Made by a program: the position numbers and the translations under genes. From contig CAZVPD010000010.1 in assembly GCA_964628455.1 (NCBI GenBank), forward strand, positions 1 through 42,674: a stretch of 42,674 nucleotides of DNA. Reading direction: 5' to 3'. The stretch comes from JAQVWU01 sp964628455. GTDB lineage: Bacteria > Bacillota > Clostridia > Oscillospirales > CAG-272. Numbering within the stretch: the first letter of the stretch is position 1; each line of letters begins with the position of its first letter. The notes below the pieces were generated by a model. It made no database searches, was not told the origin of the DNA, and saw only the letters and a list, made by a program, of their open reading frames with translations. Positions 15,914-24,034 of the stretch are shown piece after piece.

Positions 15914-17605
15914 GTGATTACGGATGACCAGGGTTACGGAGATCTCGGCTGCACGGGAAATCCCCGGATAAAAACCCCCGATATCGACGCTTTTTACAGG
16001 GAGTCGGTTCGTCTGAACGACTTTCATGTTCAGCCCCTCTGCGCGCCGACACGCAGTGCCATTATGACAGGCCACAGACCGCTTCGAAACGGAGTCTGGG
16101 CTACCTGCTGGGGCCGCTCTATACTCAGATCAGATGAAACGACAATGGCCGATATTTTTACGGCAAACGGATACACGACAGGTATGTTCGGAAAATGGCA
16201 TCTCGGAGACAATTATCCGTACAGGCCTCAGGACCGGGGTTTTCAGCGGGTTGTCGCGCACAAGGGCGGAGGAGTGGGCCAGACACCCGACTTCTGGGGC
16301 AATGATTATTTTGACGACACCTATTTCCACAACGGAAAGCCCGTTCGGCACACCGGGTACTGTACGGATGTCTGGTTCGGCGAAGCCATGAAATTCATCT
16401 CTGACTGTGAAGAACCTTTTTTCGCCTATATTGCGACCAACGCCCCGCACAGCCCCTATCTTGTCGAGGAACGGTATGTCAGGCCGTATGCGGGGAATCC
16501 GGAGATCTCTTCGCCTGAATTTTACGGTATGATCGCGAACATCGATGAAAATTTCGGAAAACTCCGTCGGATGCTGTCGGAAACGGGACTTGAAAAGAAC
16601 ACCATCCTTATTTTTATGACGGACAACGGCAGTTCCGGCGGATGCGTTTTAGACGACCGGCAATATCCGGTGCGGGGATACGGAGCCGGCATGAGGGGGA
16701 TGAAAGGTTCTTATTATGACGGAGGGCACCGTGTGCCTTTCTTTATCAGATGGCCCGGCGGAAATATCGGCGGCGGCAGGGATGTCGGCGAAATGTGCCT
16801 GGACATAGACCTGATGCCGACGCTGACAGACCTGTGCGGGATGGATGATAAAGATACGGACCCGGACGGAACCAGCCTCGCGGACCTGATCACCGGTAAA
16901 ATTCAAAACCTTCCCGCAGACCGGATCCACTTTATCCAGTATGTGCAGAACACCGACCCTCCTCCTAAAGACAGCTGCGCGGTCATGACGAGAAAGTGGA
17001 GGCTGATCAACAGCCGGGAACTGTATGACATCCTGTCCGATCCGGAACAAAGACGGGATACAGCCGGTGAACATCCCGAAATCGTACAAAGGCTCAGGTC
17101 AGAGCACAGCCGCCTGTATGATGCCCTCTCCCCTTCTTTTTGTCATTACAGTCCCGTCATTCTGGGTCATGAGGCTGAAAATCCGACCTGCCTGAACGCT
17201 ATGGACGTCATGGGAGATGTGGCGTGGAACCAGAGGCAGATCGCCGAAGCTTTAAAAAGTTCCGACAGGTGGACGGTCAGGGCGGACCGCCCGGGAACAT
17301 ACCGTTTTGCGCTTCGGCGCTGGCCGGAAGAGCTGAACCTGCCTTCCGACGCTGTGATCGATGCGGAATCCGCAGGCAGACTGGTTCCTTATCAGGCAGA
17401 CATCATACCGCGCGGCATACAGCCGGAAAAAGCGAAGCTTGTTCTTTTCGGACAGGTCCATACGGCGGATTATACCGGCGGTTCAGCCGAAACGGTGTTC
17501 ATAATTGAAATCGAAAGAACCGACGAAACGATTCTGGAAGCCTTTTTTATCGACCGTGAGGGGGGCATCCGGAGCGCCTATTACGTCTATGCGGAACGTT
17601 TGTGA
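15914..17605 (+). CDS. Sulfatase (S1 family), frameshifted at its N-terminus
   Basis: Type I sulfatase hydrolysing sulfate esters, probably of glycans. The formylglycine box CAPTRSAIMTG (about residues 37-47 here) has the cysteine that an anaerobic sulfatase-maturating enzyme would oxidise. The metal-binding TDDQGYGD at the start and FMTDNG in the middle are present. The open frame begins at a GTG inside the first beta strand. A normal start, ATG at 15888 after GAAAGG, encodes MNKKP and then runs out of frame; one added base after CCAA would restore the usual NVILVITDDQ. The gene is therefore either disrupted or carries a sequencing deletion. The C-terminal part (from about 430) is a beta-rich extra domain. 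No signal peptide is visible in either version. It is followed by a second sulfatase. Confidence 0.85.
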   Translation: MITDDQGYGDLGCTGNPRIKTPDIDAFYRESVRLNDFHVQPLCAPTRSAIMTGHRPLRNGVWATCWGRSILRSDETTMADIFTANGYTTGMFGKWHLGDNYPYRPQDRGFQRVVAHKGGGVGQTPDFWGNDYFDDTYFHNGKPVRHTGYCTDVWFGEAMKFISDCEEPFFAYIATNAPHSPYLVEERYVRPYAGNPEISSPEFYGMIANIDENFGKLRRMLSETGLEKNTILIFMTDNGSSGGCVLDDRQYPVRGYGAGMRGMKGSYYDGGHRVPFFIRWPGGNIGGGRDVGEMCLDIDLMPTLTDLCGMDDKDTDPDGTSLADLITGKIQNLPADRIHFIQYVQNTDPPPKDSCAVMTRKWRLINSRELYDILSDPEQRRDTAGEHPEIVQRLRSEHSRLYDALSPSFCHYSPVILGHEAENPTCLNAMDVMGDVAWNQRQIAEALKSSDRWTVRADRPGTYRFALRRWPEELNLPSDAVIDAESAGRLVPYQADIIPRGIQPEKAKLVLFGQVHTADYTGGSAETVFIIEIERTDETILEAFFIDREGGIRSAYYVYAERL

Positions 17606-17655
17606 AGCGGTTCTCCGCCGTAACGGTTTAATATAAAAACAGGCAGGTGAAAATC

Positions 17656-19068
17656 ATGTCAGGCAAACCGAATATTCTTTTTCTGATAGCCGACGACCAG
17701 CGGTTTGACACGATCGGCGCTCTCGGCAATCCGGATATCCGCACACCGAATCTGGACAGGCTGGTCATGCGTGCCGCTTCATTCACTCATGCACATATTC
17801 CCGGCGGAACATCCGGCGCCGTCTGCATGCCCAGCAGAGCGATGTTCAATACGGGAAGAACGCTTTTTCATATAGAAAACGAAGGTCAGAATATTCCGTC
17901 TACCCATACCACCCTCGGGGAAGCGTTTAGAAATGCCGGATATACTGCTTTCGGCACCGGAAAATGGCATAACGGAACGGCTTCCTATGCAAGAAGCTTC
18001 AACGCGGGCGGTTCGATTTTCTTCGGGGGTATGTGGGACCACTGGAATGTTCCCGTCTGTCATTACGACCCCTCGGGCAGATACGGGAATACCGTCGATA
18101 TCACCCCCGATTTCTTTTACGGGAACAGAACCGTGAAGGTAAACTGCGATACGATCAGACCGGGATACCATTCTACGGAACTGATTTCGGATACGGCGAA
18201 AAATTTCATCGAAAATTACGGCGGACAGGATCCTTTTTTGTGTTATGTTTCGTTTATGGCGCCGCACGATCCCCGGACGATGCCGGAAAAATTCAAAAGA
18301 ATGTACGATCCCGAAAAAATAAAGCTGCCGCCGAATTATATGCCCGAACACAGCTTTGATTTCGGCATACGGGATATACGTGATGAGGTGCTGGCCCCTT
18401 ATCCGCGGACGGAAACGGAAGTGAAGCGGCATACAGCCGAATATTACGCGATGATCAGCCATCTGGACGACGCAGTCGGCGGTATACTCGAAACACTCGA
18501 AAAAAAGGGATTAACCGGAAACACCATCGTGGTTTTTACAGGCGATAACGGCCTTGCGGTCGGGCAGCACGGTCTGATGGGCAAGCAGAACCATTATGAA
18601 CACAGCATACGGGTTCCTTTGATTTTCGCCGGTCCCGGTATACCGCAGGGACAGCGTATTGATAATTACGCATACCTGCTTGATATACTTCCCACGCTGT
18701 GCGGTCTTTGCGGAATACCGGTTCCGCCGTCCGTGGAAGGCAATGACCTCACGCCGATGATGAGGGATCCCTCGGTCAAGCTCCGGGAAACCCTTTATTT
18801 CGCTTATACCGACCAAATACGCAGCGTGAAGGACAACAGGTATAAACTGATCGAATACTCCGGAAAGTATACAGGGACCCAGCTGTTTGACCTGCGGCAG
18901 GACCCTTGCGAATTAAACGATCTGGCCTCTGATACGGAATACAAAGACGTAAAGAACAGGCTGAGAAAAGAGCTGTTCCGTCTGAGAGACCAATGGGAAG
19001 ATATAAAGCATCCTTACGGCAAATCCTTTTGGGACTGTTATGACAAAAATACCCGCGGGACGGAATAA
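17656..19068 (+). CDS. Sulfatase (S1 family), intact
   Basis: 470 aa from the ATG at 17656, which has AGGTG six bases upstream; the GTG at 17647 lies in that ribosome site. It has IADDQRFD for metal binding near residue 11, the formylglycine box CMPSRAMFNTGR, GTGKWH, and VFTGDNGLAVGQHGLMGKQNHYEHSIRVP, a run typical of choline-sulfatase/iduronate-sulfatase-like glycan sulfatases (given here as sub-motifs of one conserved region). No signal peptide is seen, so it acts on imported sugars or is exported in an unknown way. The neighbouring glycosidases point to degradation of a sulfated glycan. No maturase gene is in the window. Confidence 0.93.
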   Translation: MSGKPNILFLIADDQRFDTIGALGNPDIRTPNLDRLVMRAASFTHAHIPGGTSGAVCMPSRAMFNTGRTLFHIENEGQNIPSTHTTLGEAFRNAGYTAFGTGKWHNGTASYARSFNAGGSIFFGGMWDHWNVPVCHYDPSGRYGNTVDITPDFFYGNRTVKVNCDTIRPGYHSTELISDTAKNFIENYGGQDPFLCYVSFMAPHDPRTMPEKFKRMYDPEKIKLPPNYMPEHSFDFGIRDIRDEVLAPYPRTETEVKRHTAEYYAMISHLDDAVGGILETLEKKGLTGNTIVVFTGDNGLAVGQHGLMGKQNHYEHSIRVPLIFAGPGIPQGQRIDNYAYLLDILPTLCGLCGIPVPPSVEGNDLTPMMRDPSVKLRETLYFAYTDQIRSVKDNRYKLIEYSGKYTGTQLFDLRQDPCELNDLASDTEYKDVKNRLRKELFRLRDQWEDIKHPYGKSFWDCYDKNTRGTE

Positions 19069-19225
19069 TCCGGTTTTCTTTTCCCGCCGTATATAAAAAG
19101 AGTCCGGCGCATATCGCAGCCGCAATCGACCGGCAGCGCATGCGGGACGGTTTGTCTTTTCCGCAGAACACTGCGGAAACCGGATGAAACGCCGCAGCGC
19201 TGCTTCGTCAGAGAAGAGGTAATAT

Positions 19226-20842
19226 ATGGAACTGCAGTGGTGGAAAAAAGGTGTGGTCTATCAGATATATCCGCGTTCTTTCTGCGATTCCGACGGCGAC
19301 GGAATAGGGGATATTCCCGGAATCATATCCAAACTGGATTATCTCGCAGAGCTTGGAATTGATATCCTCTGGCTGTCGCCGGTATACGCAAGCCCGAACG
19401 ACGACAACGGTTATGACATCTCGGATTATAAAGCAATCAATCCCGAATTCGGAACGATGAGAGATATGGACCGGCTGATTGCCGATGCGGCGGAACGCGG
19501 CATTAAGATCATAATGGATCTGGTGATCAACCATACGTCCGACGAACATGAGTGGTTCAGGCGCGCAAAGGCGGGCGAAGAAAAATATAGGAATTATTAT
19601 ATTATCCGGAAGGGAAAAAACGGCGGACTGCCGAACAACTGGGGCAATTTTTTTGCGGAGTGTCCCTGGGAGAAATTCAGCGGCGACGAATATTATCTCC
19701 ATCTGTTTTCCAGGAAGCAGCCTGACCTGAACTGGCACAATCCCGAAGTTTACGATGAAGTAAAAGAGATCCTGCGCTTCTGGCTGGACAAGGGAATCGC
19801 AGGCTTCCGGTGCGACATCATCAACGTTCTCTGGAAAGAAAGCCTGGAGGACGGCAAGAAGCATTTTATACTGACGGGCAGGGAGCATTATTTATCAGCG
19901 GAAGGCACACACGATATTTTAAGAAGACTTCGGTCCGATGTTTTAGACCTTTATGACTGCTTCACGGTGGGAGAGACGGTTCTGGCTGATTTAAAAACGG
20001 CAAACGAATTCTGCGCGCCCGAAAGACGCGAGCTCGATATGATGTTCGCTTTCGAGCCGATGGAATGCGACCAGATCATCGTGAAATGGTTTAAAATTAA
20101 ATTCAGACCGGCAAAACTGATGGATATTCTGTTCAGGTGGCAGCTGGGTCTCGGCTGGAACACGCTGTATTTTGAAAGCCATGACCTTCCCCGCTCCGTC
20201 AGCCGTTTCGGAAATGACAAAAAATACAGAATCGAATCGGCAAAAATGCTGGGGGCAATCAACTTCACGTTGAAAGGCACTCCTTTTATTTATCAGGGGC
20301 AGGAAATCGGCATGACAAACGGTGATTTTTCGGATTTAAGCGAAGTCAGAGACATAGAAAGCCTCAATGTGGACAAACAGCTGAAGGCGATGTTTGTGCC
20401 AGAACGGCTCAGATGGAAACTCATCCGCAAAACTTCCCGTGACAACGCCAGAACGCCCGTGCAGTGGAACCGCAGTAAAAACGCCGGTTTTACGACCGGC
20501 ATCCCCTGGCTGCGGGTTAATAAAAATCACATGTCCGTCAACGCGGAAAGCGACCGCAACGGCACAGACAGCATTTACGCATTTTACGGAAAGCTGATCA
20601 GGACGAGAGCAAATGAAAGAACGCTTCTTGAAGGCGATTTCGTGCCTGTATCGGCCAAACATAATATATTTATATATAAAAGGGTTTTGGCGGAAAATTC
20701 GATTCTCTGCATCTGCAACTTCGGTAAAAAGATAAAAAAAATAAAGCCGGCCGGCGGCAAAGTACTGCTGTCAAACTATAATAAAACAGCGCACGACGGC
20801 ATTATGAATCCGTATGAGTTTATAGCGATAGAAGAAAGATAA
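19226..20842 (+). CDS. Alpha-glucosidase / oligo-1,6-glucosidase type (GH13)
   Basis: Cytoplasmic TIM-barrel glucosidase of 538 aa starting with WWKKGVVYQIYPRSF and the calcium-type DSDGDGIGD loop. The catalytic triad is readable: Asp197 (GFRCDI), Glu250 (VGETV) and Asp320 (ESHDLPR). The usual NHDQPR has become SHDLPR, which may alter specificity. The C-terminal beta domain is short and normal. Family enzymes release glucose from isomalto- or malto-oligosaccharides or related alpha-glucosides. A ribosome site AGAGG precedes the ATG. Confidence 0.92.
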   Translation: MELQWWKKGVVYQIYPRSFCDSDGDGIGDIPGIISKLDYLAELGIDILWLSPVYASPNDDNGYDISDYKAINPEFGTMRDMDRLIADAAERGIKIIMDLVINHTSDEHEWFRRAKAGEEKYRNYYIIRKGKNGGLPNNWGNFFAECPWEKFSGDEYYLHLFSRKQPDLNWHNPEVYDEVKEILRFWLDKGIAGFRCDIINVLWKESLEDGKKHFILTGREHYLSAEGTHDILRRLRSDVLDLYDCFTVGETVLADLKTANEFCAPERRELDMMFAFEPMECDQIIVKWFKIKFRPAKLMDILFRWQLGLGWNTLYFESHDLPRSVSRFGNDKKYRIESAKMLGAINFTLKGTPFIYQGQEIGMTNGDFSDLSEVRDIESLNVDKQLKAMFVPERLRWKLIRKTSRDNARTPVQWNRSKNAGFTTGIPWLRVNKNHMSVNAESDRNGTDSIYAFYGKLIRTRANERTLLEGDFVPVSAKHNIFIYKRVLAENSILCICNFGKKIKKIKPAGGKVLLSNYNKTAHDGIMNPYEFIAIEER

Positions 20843-20893
20843 GCCTGCGGAATTTGGTTTCTATTTCAAACAAACACGGAAAGAAGAATATTT

Positions 20894-22432
20894 ATGCTGT
20901 ATAAACCCGAAGAAGGGGCCATGTGGGATCCGATGATCCTTTTCAGGAACGGCAGATTTTATATGATGTGCATGCACCGCCCCTGTCCGGATTACACGGA
21001 CACGCGGATGTGGCTGGCGGAGTCCGAAGACGGCGTTCACTGGCACGGGACCGGAAGCGTGATCGAAAACCAAAAAGGCGTTTTCAAGATGTTCGGGTGT
21101 GTGACTCCCGACGGCAGATACGCGGTCAACTTCGGGTCGAGTCCCGATGAAGAGAGGCGCGTCAACAACACGCTTCGTTTTTATGTCTCGGATGATCTTT
21201 TGAACTGGGAATATGCCGGGGAGAATCATCCCGACGGCCGCTGGTATAACGAAAACGGCCGGTGGGACCATATGTATGTCTATAAAGAAAAGAATATCTA
21301 TTGGGGTTATCCGGTCGCGACGCCGAAACCCGTTTTTAAAAGCTGCTTCGGCCTTATGAAAAGCCGGGACAGCCTGCACTGGGAGCAGCAGCCCCCGCCT
21401 GTCATCGAGTGGGGGGAATACCCGCCGATCAACTGCCTTGAAGGCGGCGGCATGGAAAAAATCGGCGGACGCTATTATTATATCGGCGGTTTTGTAGGAT
21501 ATGCCGGCAGTTACGGGTACAACTGCTACGTCATGACCGCCGACAGTCCCGAAGGGCCTTTCCGTCCGGTCAGGGGCGCCTACCGTCTCTGCGGTCATGA
21601 CAGGCTGGCGGACAGGGTCTTTATTCAGACGCTGCCGAGTTTCTTCCGCATCGGCAGCGAGGTGATGATTTCATGCGGCGTTATGGCCGGGGGGATCGAC
21701 GATGTCTGGCTTATGCCCTCCTGCCGTGCGTTAATAGGCCCGGAAGGCGGCCTTCATCTCGGATGGTGGGAAAAGAACGGGGCTCTGCGCGGCAGAAAGC
21801 TGGAAACGGACTTTCTGCTTGTTTCGTCCGGAGGTCTGCCGGGGATCCCGTCCCGCGAGGGCACAGACCCGGTTTTGTTTGAAAAGGCGGAGAACTTCCT
21901 GCATCTCCGCAGCGAGTCCCCGAAAGGCCCTGCCGTGTCGGATACAACAGCACTCGTTATGCTGACCCGCACGACAGATTACGAAGAGGGGCTGATGCTT
22001 GAAGGGAAAATAGTCTGCTTTTCCGCTCCGCACTATGACGAAACCGAACACCGCACCGACCTCTGGCGTCCTGCAAGGATCGGTTTTCTTGCGGGCGAAG
22101 GGGAAACAAAGGGAACCGCCATAACGCTTGATATCGGTCATCCGTATAAACGCCGTTCCAATGTGACGGAAACCGTCTGGGACGATAAGCGCCTGAAACT
22201 GACGATACTCGATGAAAACGGAGAGGACTGCGCCATGCTCCGCGGCATTGACGCGGGAACCGAACATACTTTCCGGTATCTTTACAGGAGGAATGTTTTC
22301 ATGCTCTATGTCGACGACCTTCTGGTTCAGGTTTTCGTCAGCATGGCGCCCGGTGACGGCCGCACGGGTATTTTCGTTCAGAACGCCGAATGCAGAATGA
22401 CGGAGATCATGGCGCACACGCTGTCTCTGTGA
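20894..22432 (+). CDS. Five-bladed beta-propeller glycosidase-like protein
   Basis: 512 aa resembling the GH32/GH43 superfamily. The first blade has MWDPMILF (WDP triad, Asp probably catalytic), the second WDHMYVYK, and the fourth CLEGGGMEK (putative acid Glu). A C-terminal beta-sandwich follows from about residue 320. Typical GH32 signatures such as NDPNG and RDP are absent, so the family is uncertain and it may be an uncharacterised subgroup or a GH43-like enzyme. No signal peptide is present. It follows the GH13 gene by 51 bases and is convergent with the hydrolase. Confidence 0.7.
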   Translation: MLYKPEEGAMWDPMILFRNGRFYMMCMHRPCPDYTDTRMWLAESEDGVHWHGTGSVIENQKGVFKMFGCVTPDGRYAVNFGSSPDEERRVNNTLRFYVSDDLLNWEYAGENHPDGRWYNENGRWDHMYVYKEKNIYWGYPVATPKPVFKSCFGLMKSRDSLHWEQQPPPVIEWGEYPPINCLEGGGMEKIGGRYYYIGGFVGYAGSYGYNCYVMTADSPEGPFRPVRGAYRLCGHDRLADRVFIQTLPSFFRIGSEVMISCGVMAGGIDDVWLMPSCRALIGPEGGLHLGWWEKNGALRGRKLETDFLLVSSGGLPGIPSREGTDPVLFEKAENFLHLRSESPKGPAVSDTTALVMLTRTTDYEEGLMLEGKIVCFSAPHYDETEHRTDLWRPARIGFLAGEGETKGTAITLDIGHPYKRRSNVTETVWDDKRLKLTILDENGEDCAMLRGIDAGTEHTFRYLYRRNVFMLYVDDLLVQVFVSMAPGDGRTGIFVQNAECRMTEIMAHTLSL

Positions 22433-22455
22433 CTTCGTGAAAAACCGGAAGCCGA

Positions 22456-23112
22456 TCACCCGATGAATTCCAGTATTTCCGCGATCACTTCGTCTTTGTA
22501 CTGTCCGGTCAGTATGCAGTGTCCTCCGCAGGGAGGCGTGAGCAGCTTTTTCCTGCCTTTTACATGCCTGTATATGTAATCTCCGCTTTTATAGTTCGAT
22601 GTGTCGTCATCCCTGACCTGTATGATCAGCATATCGCAGTCTATTTCCCGGAAATGCGGTTTTGCGCTGTGAAGCAGTTTGAGGAAATGGATCAGCGAAG
22701 CCGGTTTTTTGTCCGTGCATGTCTTTATATACAGCGGCAGATATTTTTGAATGTCCGATCCGATGTTTTTGAAAATCTGCGGTATATTCCAGTAATACAC
22801 CGGGGTATTGATCGTGATAAGTTTATACGGCTTCGCTTCAAGGCATAAATGGACCGCAATCAGTCCTCCCGCCGAAAAACCCGCAACGGCAACTTTCCCG
22901 CATACGGCGAGCATATCCGCGTATTCCGTCCGGGCACTCTCTATCCAGTCCCTGTATGTGGTGCGGGCCAGGTCAGCCGGCGTTCCCTCGTGTCCTTTAA
23001 CCAAAACCATACGGGCGTATATGCCGTTTCCCCTCAGTGTTTCGTATAAAGACCTTACTTCGTCTCTGGAACCCGCAAATCCGTGAATCAGCAAAACACC
23101 GAGTTCATGCAT
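22456..23112 (-). CDS. Alpha/beta hydrolase, carboxylesterase/monoacylglycerol lipase-like
   Basis: 218 aa with oxyanion motif LLIHGFAGS (about 6-14), nucleophile elbow GFSAGG (Ser about 86), an Asp in VRDDDTS and His in GGHCILTG. The order and spacing match small esterases such as thermostable Est30. The ATG at 23112 is chosen for GGAGG seven bases upstream; the longer frame from 23145 lacks a site. It could remove acyl or acetyl groups from glycans, but a lipid esterase is equally possible. Confidence 0.85.
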   Translation of the reverse strand: MHELGVLLIHGFAGSRDEVRSLYETLRGNGIYARMVLVKGHEGTPADLARTTYRDWIESARTEYADMLAVCGKVAVAGFSAGGLIAVHLCLEAKPYKLITINTPVYYWNIPQIFKNIGSDIQKYLPLYIKTCTDKKPASLIHFLKLLHSAKPHFREIDCDMLIIQVRDDDTSNYKSGDYIYRHVKGRKKLLTPPCGGHCILTGQYKDEVIAEILEFIG

Positions 23113-23295
23113 CCCAATACCTCCGCATATATTTCGTTTCAGCAAAACAGGCCGTAAATCGAACCTGACCTTTTCTCTTTTCCTCTCCGATAGGATCCGT
23201 CAAACTTCATCTGTTGATTTGAATCGGTATTTTGCGTTTCCGTATGACCAACCGCAGTCGTATTTATGAGGTTAAATAAATTTCCGGAAATACTG

Positions 23296-23323
23296 TTGAT
23301 TTCCGGGATATTTGCGGTATAAC
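23296..23323 (+). promoter_or_regulatory. Promoter in front of the T-box leader
   Basis: TTGATT at 23296-23301, a 16-base spacer and TATAAC at 23318-23323. It starts transcription about 20 bases before the T-box. Confidence 0.55.
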
Positions 23324-23345
23324 AGCACGAATACGATAATCCAAA

Positions 23346-23609
23346 GGCTGTGACGGGAAAGAGCGCCTATGTTCCTGTGCGCAGAGAGAGGACGGCCGGT
23401 GCGAGCCCCCGTGAAGAATGAATGGATGCGGTCTCCGGGCCGTGAACCGAATGAACTGTTTTCATCAGGCTTCAGCGGAACCTCCGCCGTGAAAAGGGAG
23501 AGTGTATTGAAAATACCGGCAGAATGCGGAATTTTTCTCCGGATTCAGGCGGCAGCGCGGATCAAAAGGTTCGTCCTGAGCTGAATGGATTTCAACCCGG
23601 GACTTTTTT
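23346..23609 (+). promoter_or_regulatory. Orphan T-box leader with a divergent antiterminator
   Basis: T-box leaders sense uncharged tRNA and control aminoacyl-tRNA synthetase or amino-acid genes. Here the order of landmarks is right: AGGCTGTGACGGGAAAGAGCG at the base of stem I, AGAGAG (23383-23388), the GGTG distal loop (23398-23401), the stem II AGCGGAACCTCCGCCGTGAAA region (reading about 23490-23512), and a GTCC/GGAC terminator followed by TTTTTT (23573-23609). The antiterminator reads GGCGGCAGCGCGG (23548-23560) where the consensus is GGTGGNACCGCG. The UGGN that pairs with the tRNA end is lost. I cannot assign the specifier codon. No gene in this orientation follows until 24035. Confidence 0.75.
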
Positions 23610-23750
23610 GTTTCCGGATCATTTTTGTTTTCCGAATATACGGTTTTCTATAGCTTTTCATCCGGATATGTTGTATAATGGATACGTTCAGCCGCAGAAC
23701 GTCTCTCCGGTCCGGGACGCGGGTTACGGAACCGGAAGCAAATGAAAACA

Positions 23751-23785
23751 GCCTTAAAAAAATCGTATCCCGACATTTTTAAGGC
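23751..23785 (-). terminator. Terminator of tRNA-Gly
   Basis: GCCTTAAAAA/TTTTTTAAGGC inverted repeat with an 11-base loop lies ten bases past the tRNA CCA end. The stem is almost pure A/T apart from the base, and the leftward T-run is inside the arm. Confidence 0.6.
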
Positions 23786-23795
23786 ATATAAAAAC

Positions 23796-23869
23796 TGGAG
23801 CGGATAACGGGAATCGGACCCGCAGTTTCAGCTTGGGAAGCTGACGTTTTACCACTAAACCATATCCGC
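23796..23869 (-). tRNA. tRNA-Gly, anticodon CCC
   Basis: A 74-base cloverleaf with encoded CCA. The acceptor GCGGATA/TATCCGC has discriminator U. The D-stem is GTTT/AAAC with a GG-containing loop, and the anticodon arm is TCAGC-TTCCCAA-GCTGA. The T-stem is GCGGG/CCCGT. The T-loop reads TCCGATT where TTCGATT is expected, so position 55 is C in place of the nearly universal U (pseudouridine). All four stems pair. It reads GGG codons. Confidence 0.95.
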
Positions 23870-23918
23870 AGATATAAGGTATCAAATGAACGGCATCATT
23901 GTTTTTTTCTATGTTAAC

Positions 23919-23947
23919 ATCATACCACATGCCGCATATCTTGTCAA
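23919..23947 (-). promoter_or_regulatory. Promoter of tRNA-Gly
   Basis: Minus strand: TTGACA (23947-23942), a 17-base spacer ending in TGG, TATGAT (23924-23919), with extended -10. It gives about 40 bases of 5-prime leader before the mature tRNA. Confidence 0.8.
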
Positions 23948-23978
23948 GGCAAAAATACAGGCAATACGTTAAAAATCG

Positions 23979-23997
23979 GTTAAGACGCGTTCTTAAC
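23979..23997 (+). repeat. Inverted repeat upstream of the amidase gene
   Basis: GTTAAGA-CGCGT-TCTTAAC, seven-bp arms, lies 37 bases before the amidase ATG and just upstream of the opposite tRNA promoter. It may be an operator or an RNA hairpin; no family is recognised. Confidence 0.4.
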
Positions 23998-24034
23998 GAT
24001 ATCATCGACAAATAACAATCCGAGGAGCAGCCAG

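Noticed and set aside
23369..23584. 71-aa frame on the plus strand
   Set aside because: It lies entirely within the T-box leader and its composition reflects RNA stems; no ribosome site.
23680..23784. 34-codon frame downstream of a TATAAT after the T-box
   Set aside because: No ribosome site precedes it, and it ends within the tRNA terminator hairpin, so it is unlikely to be the T-box-controlled gene.
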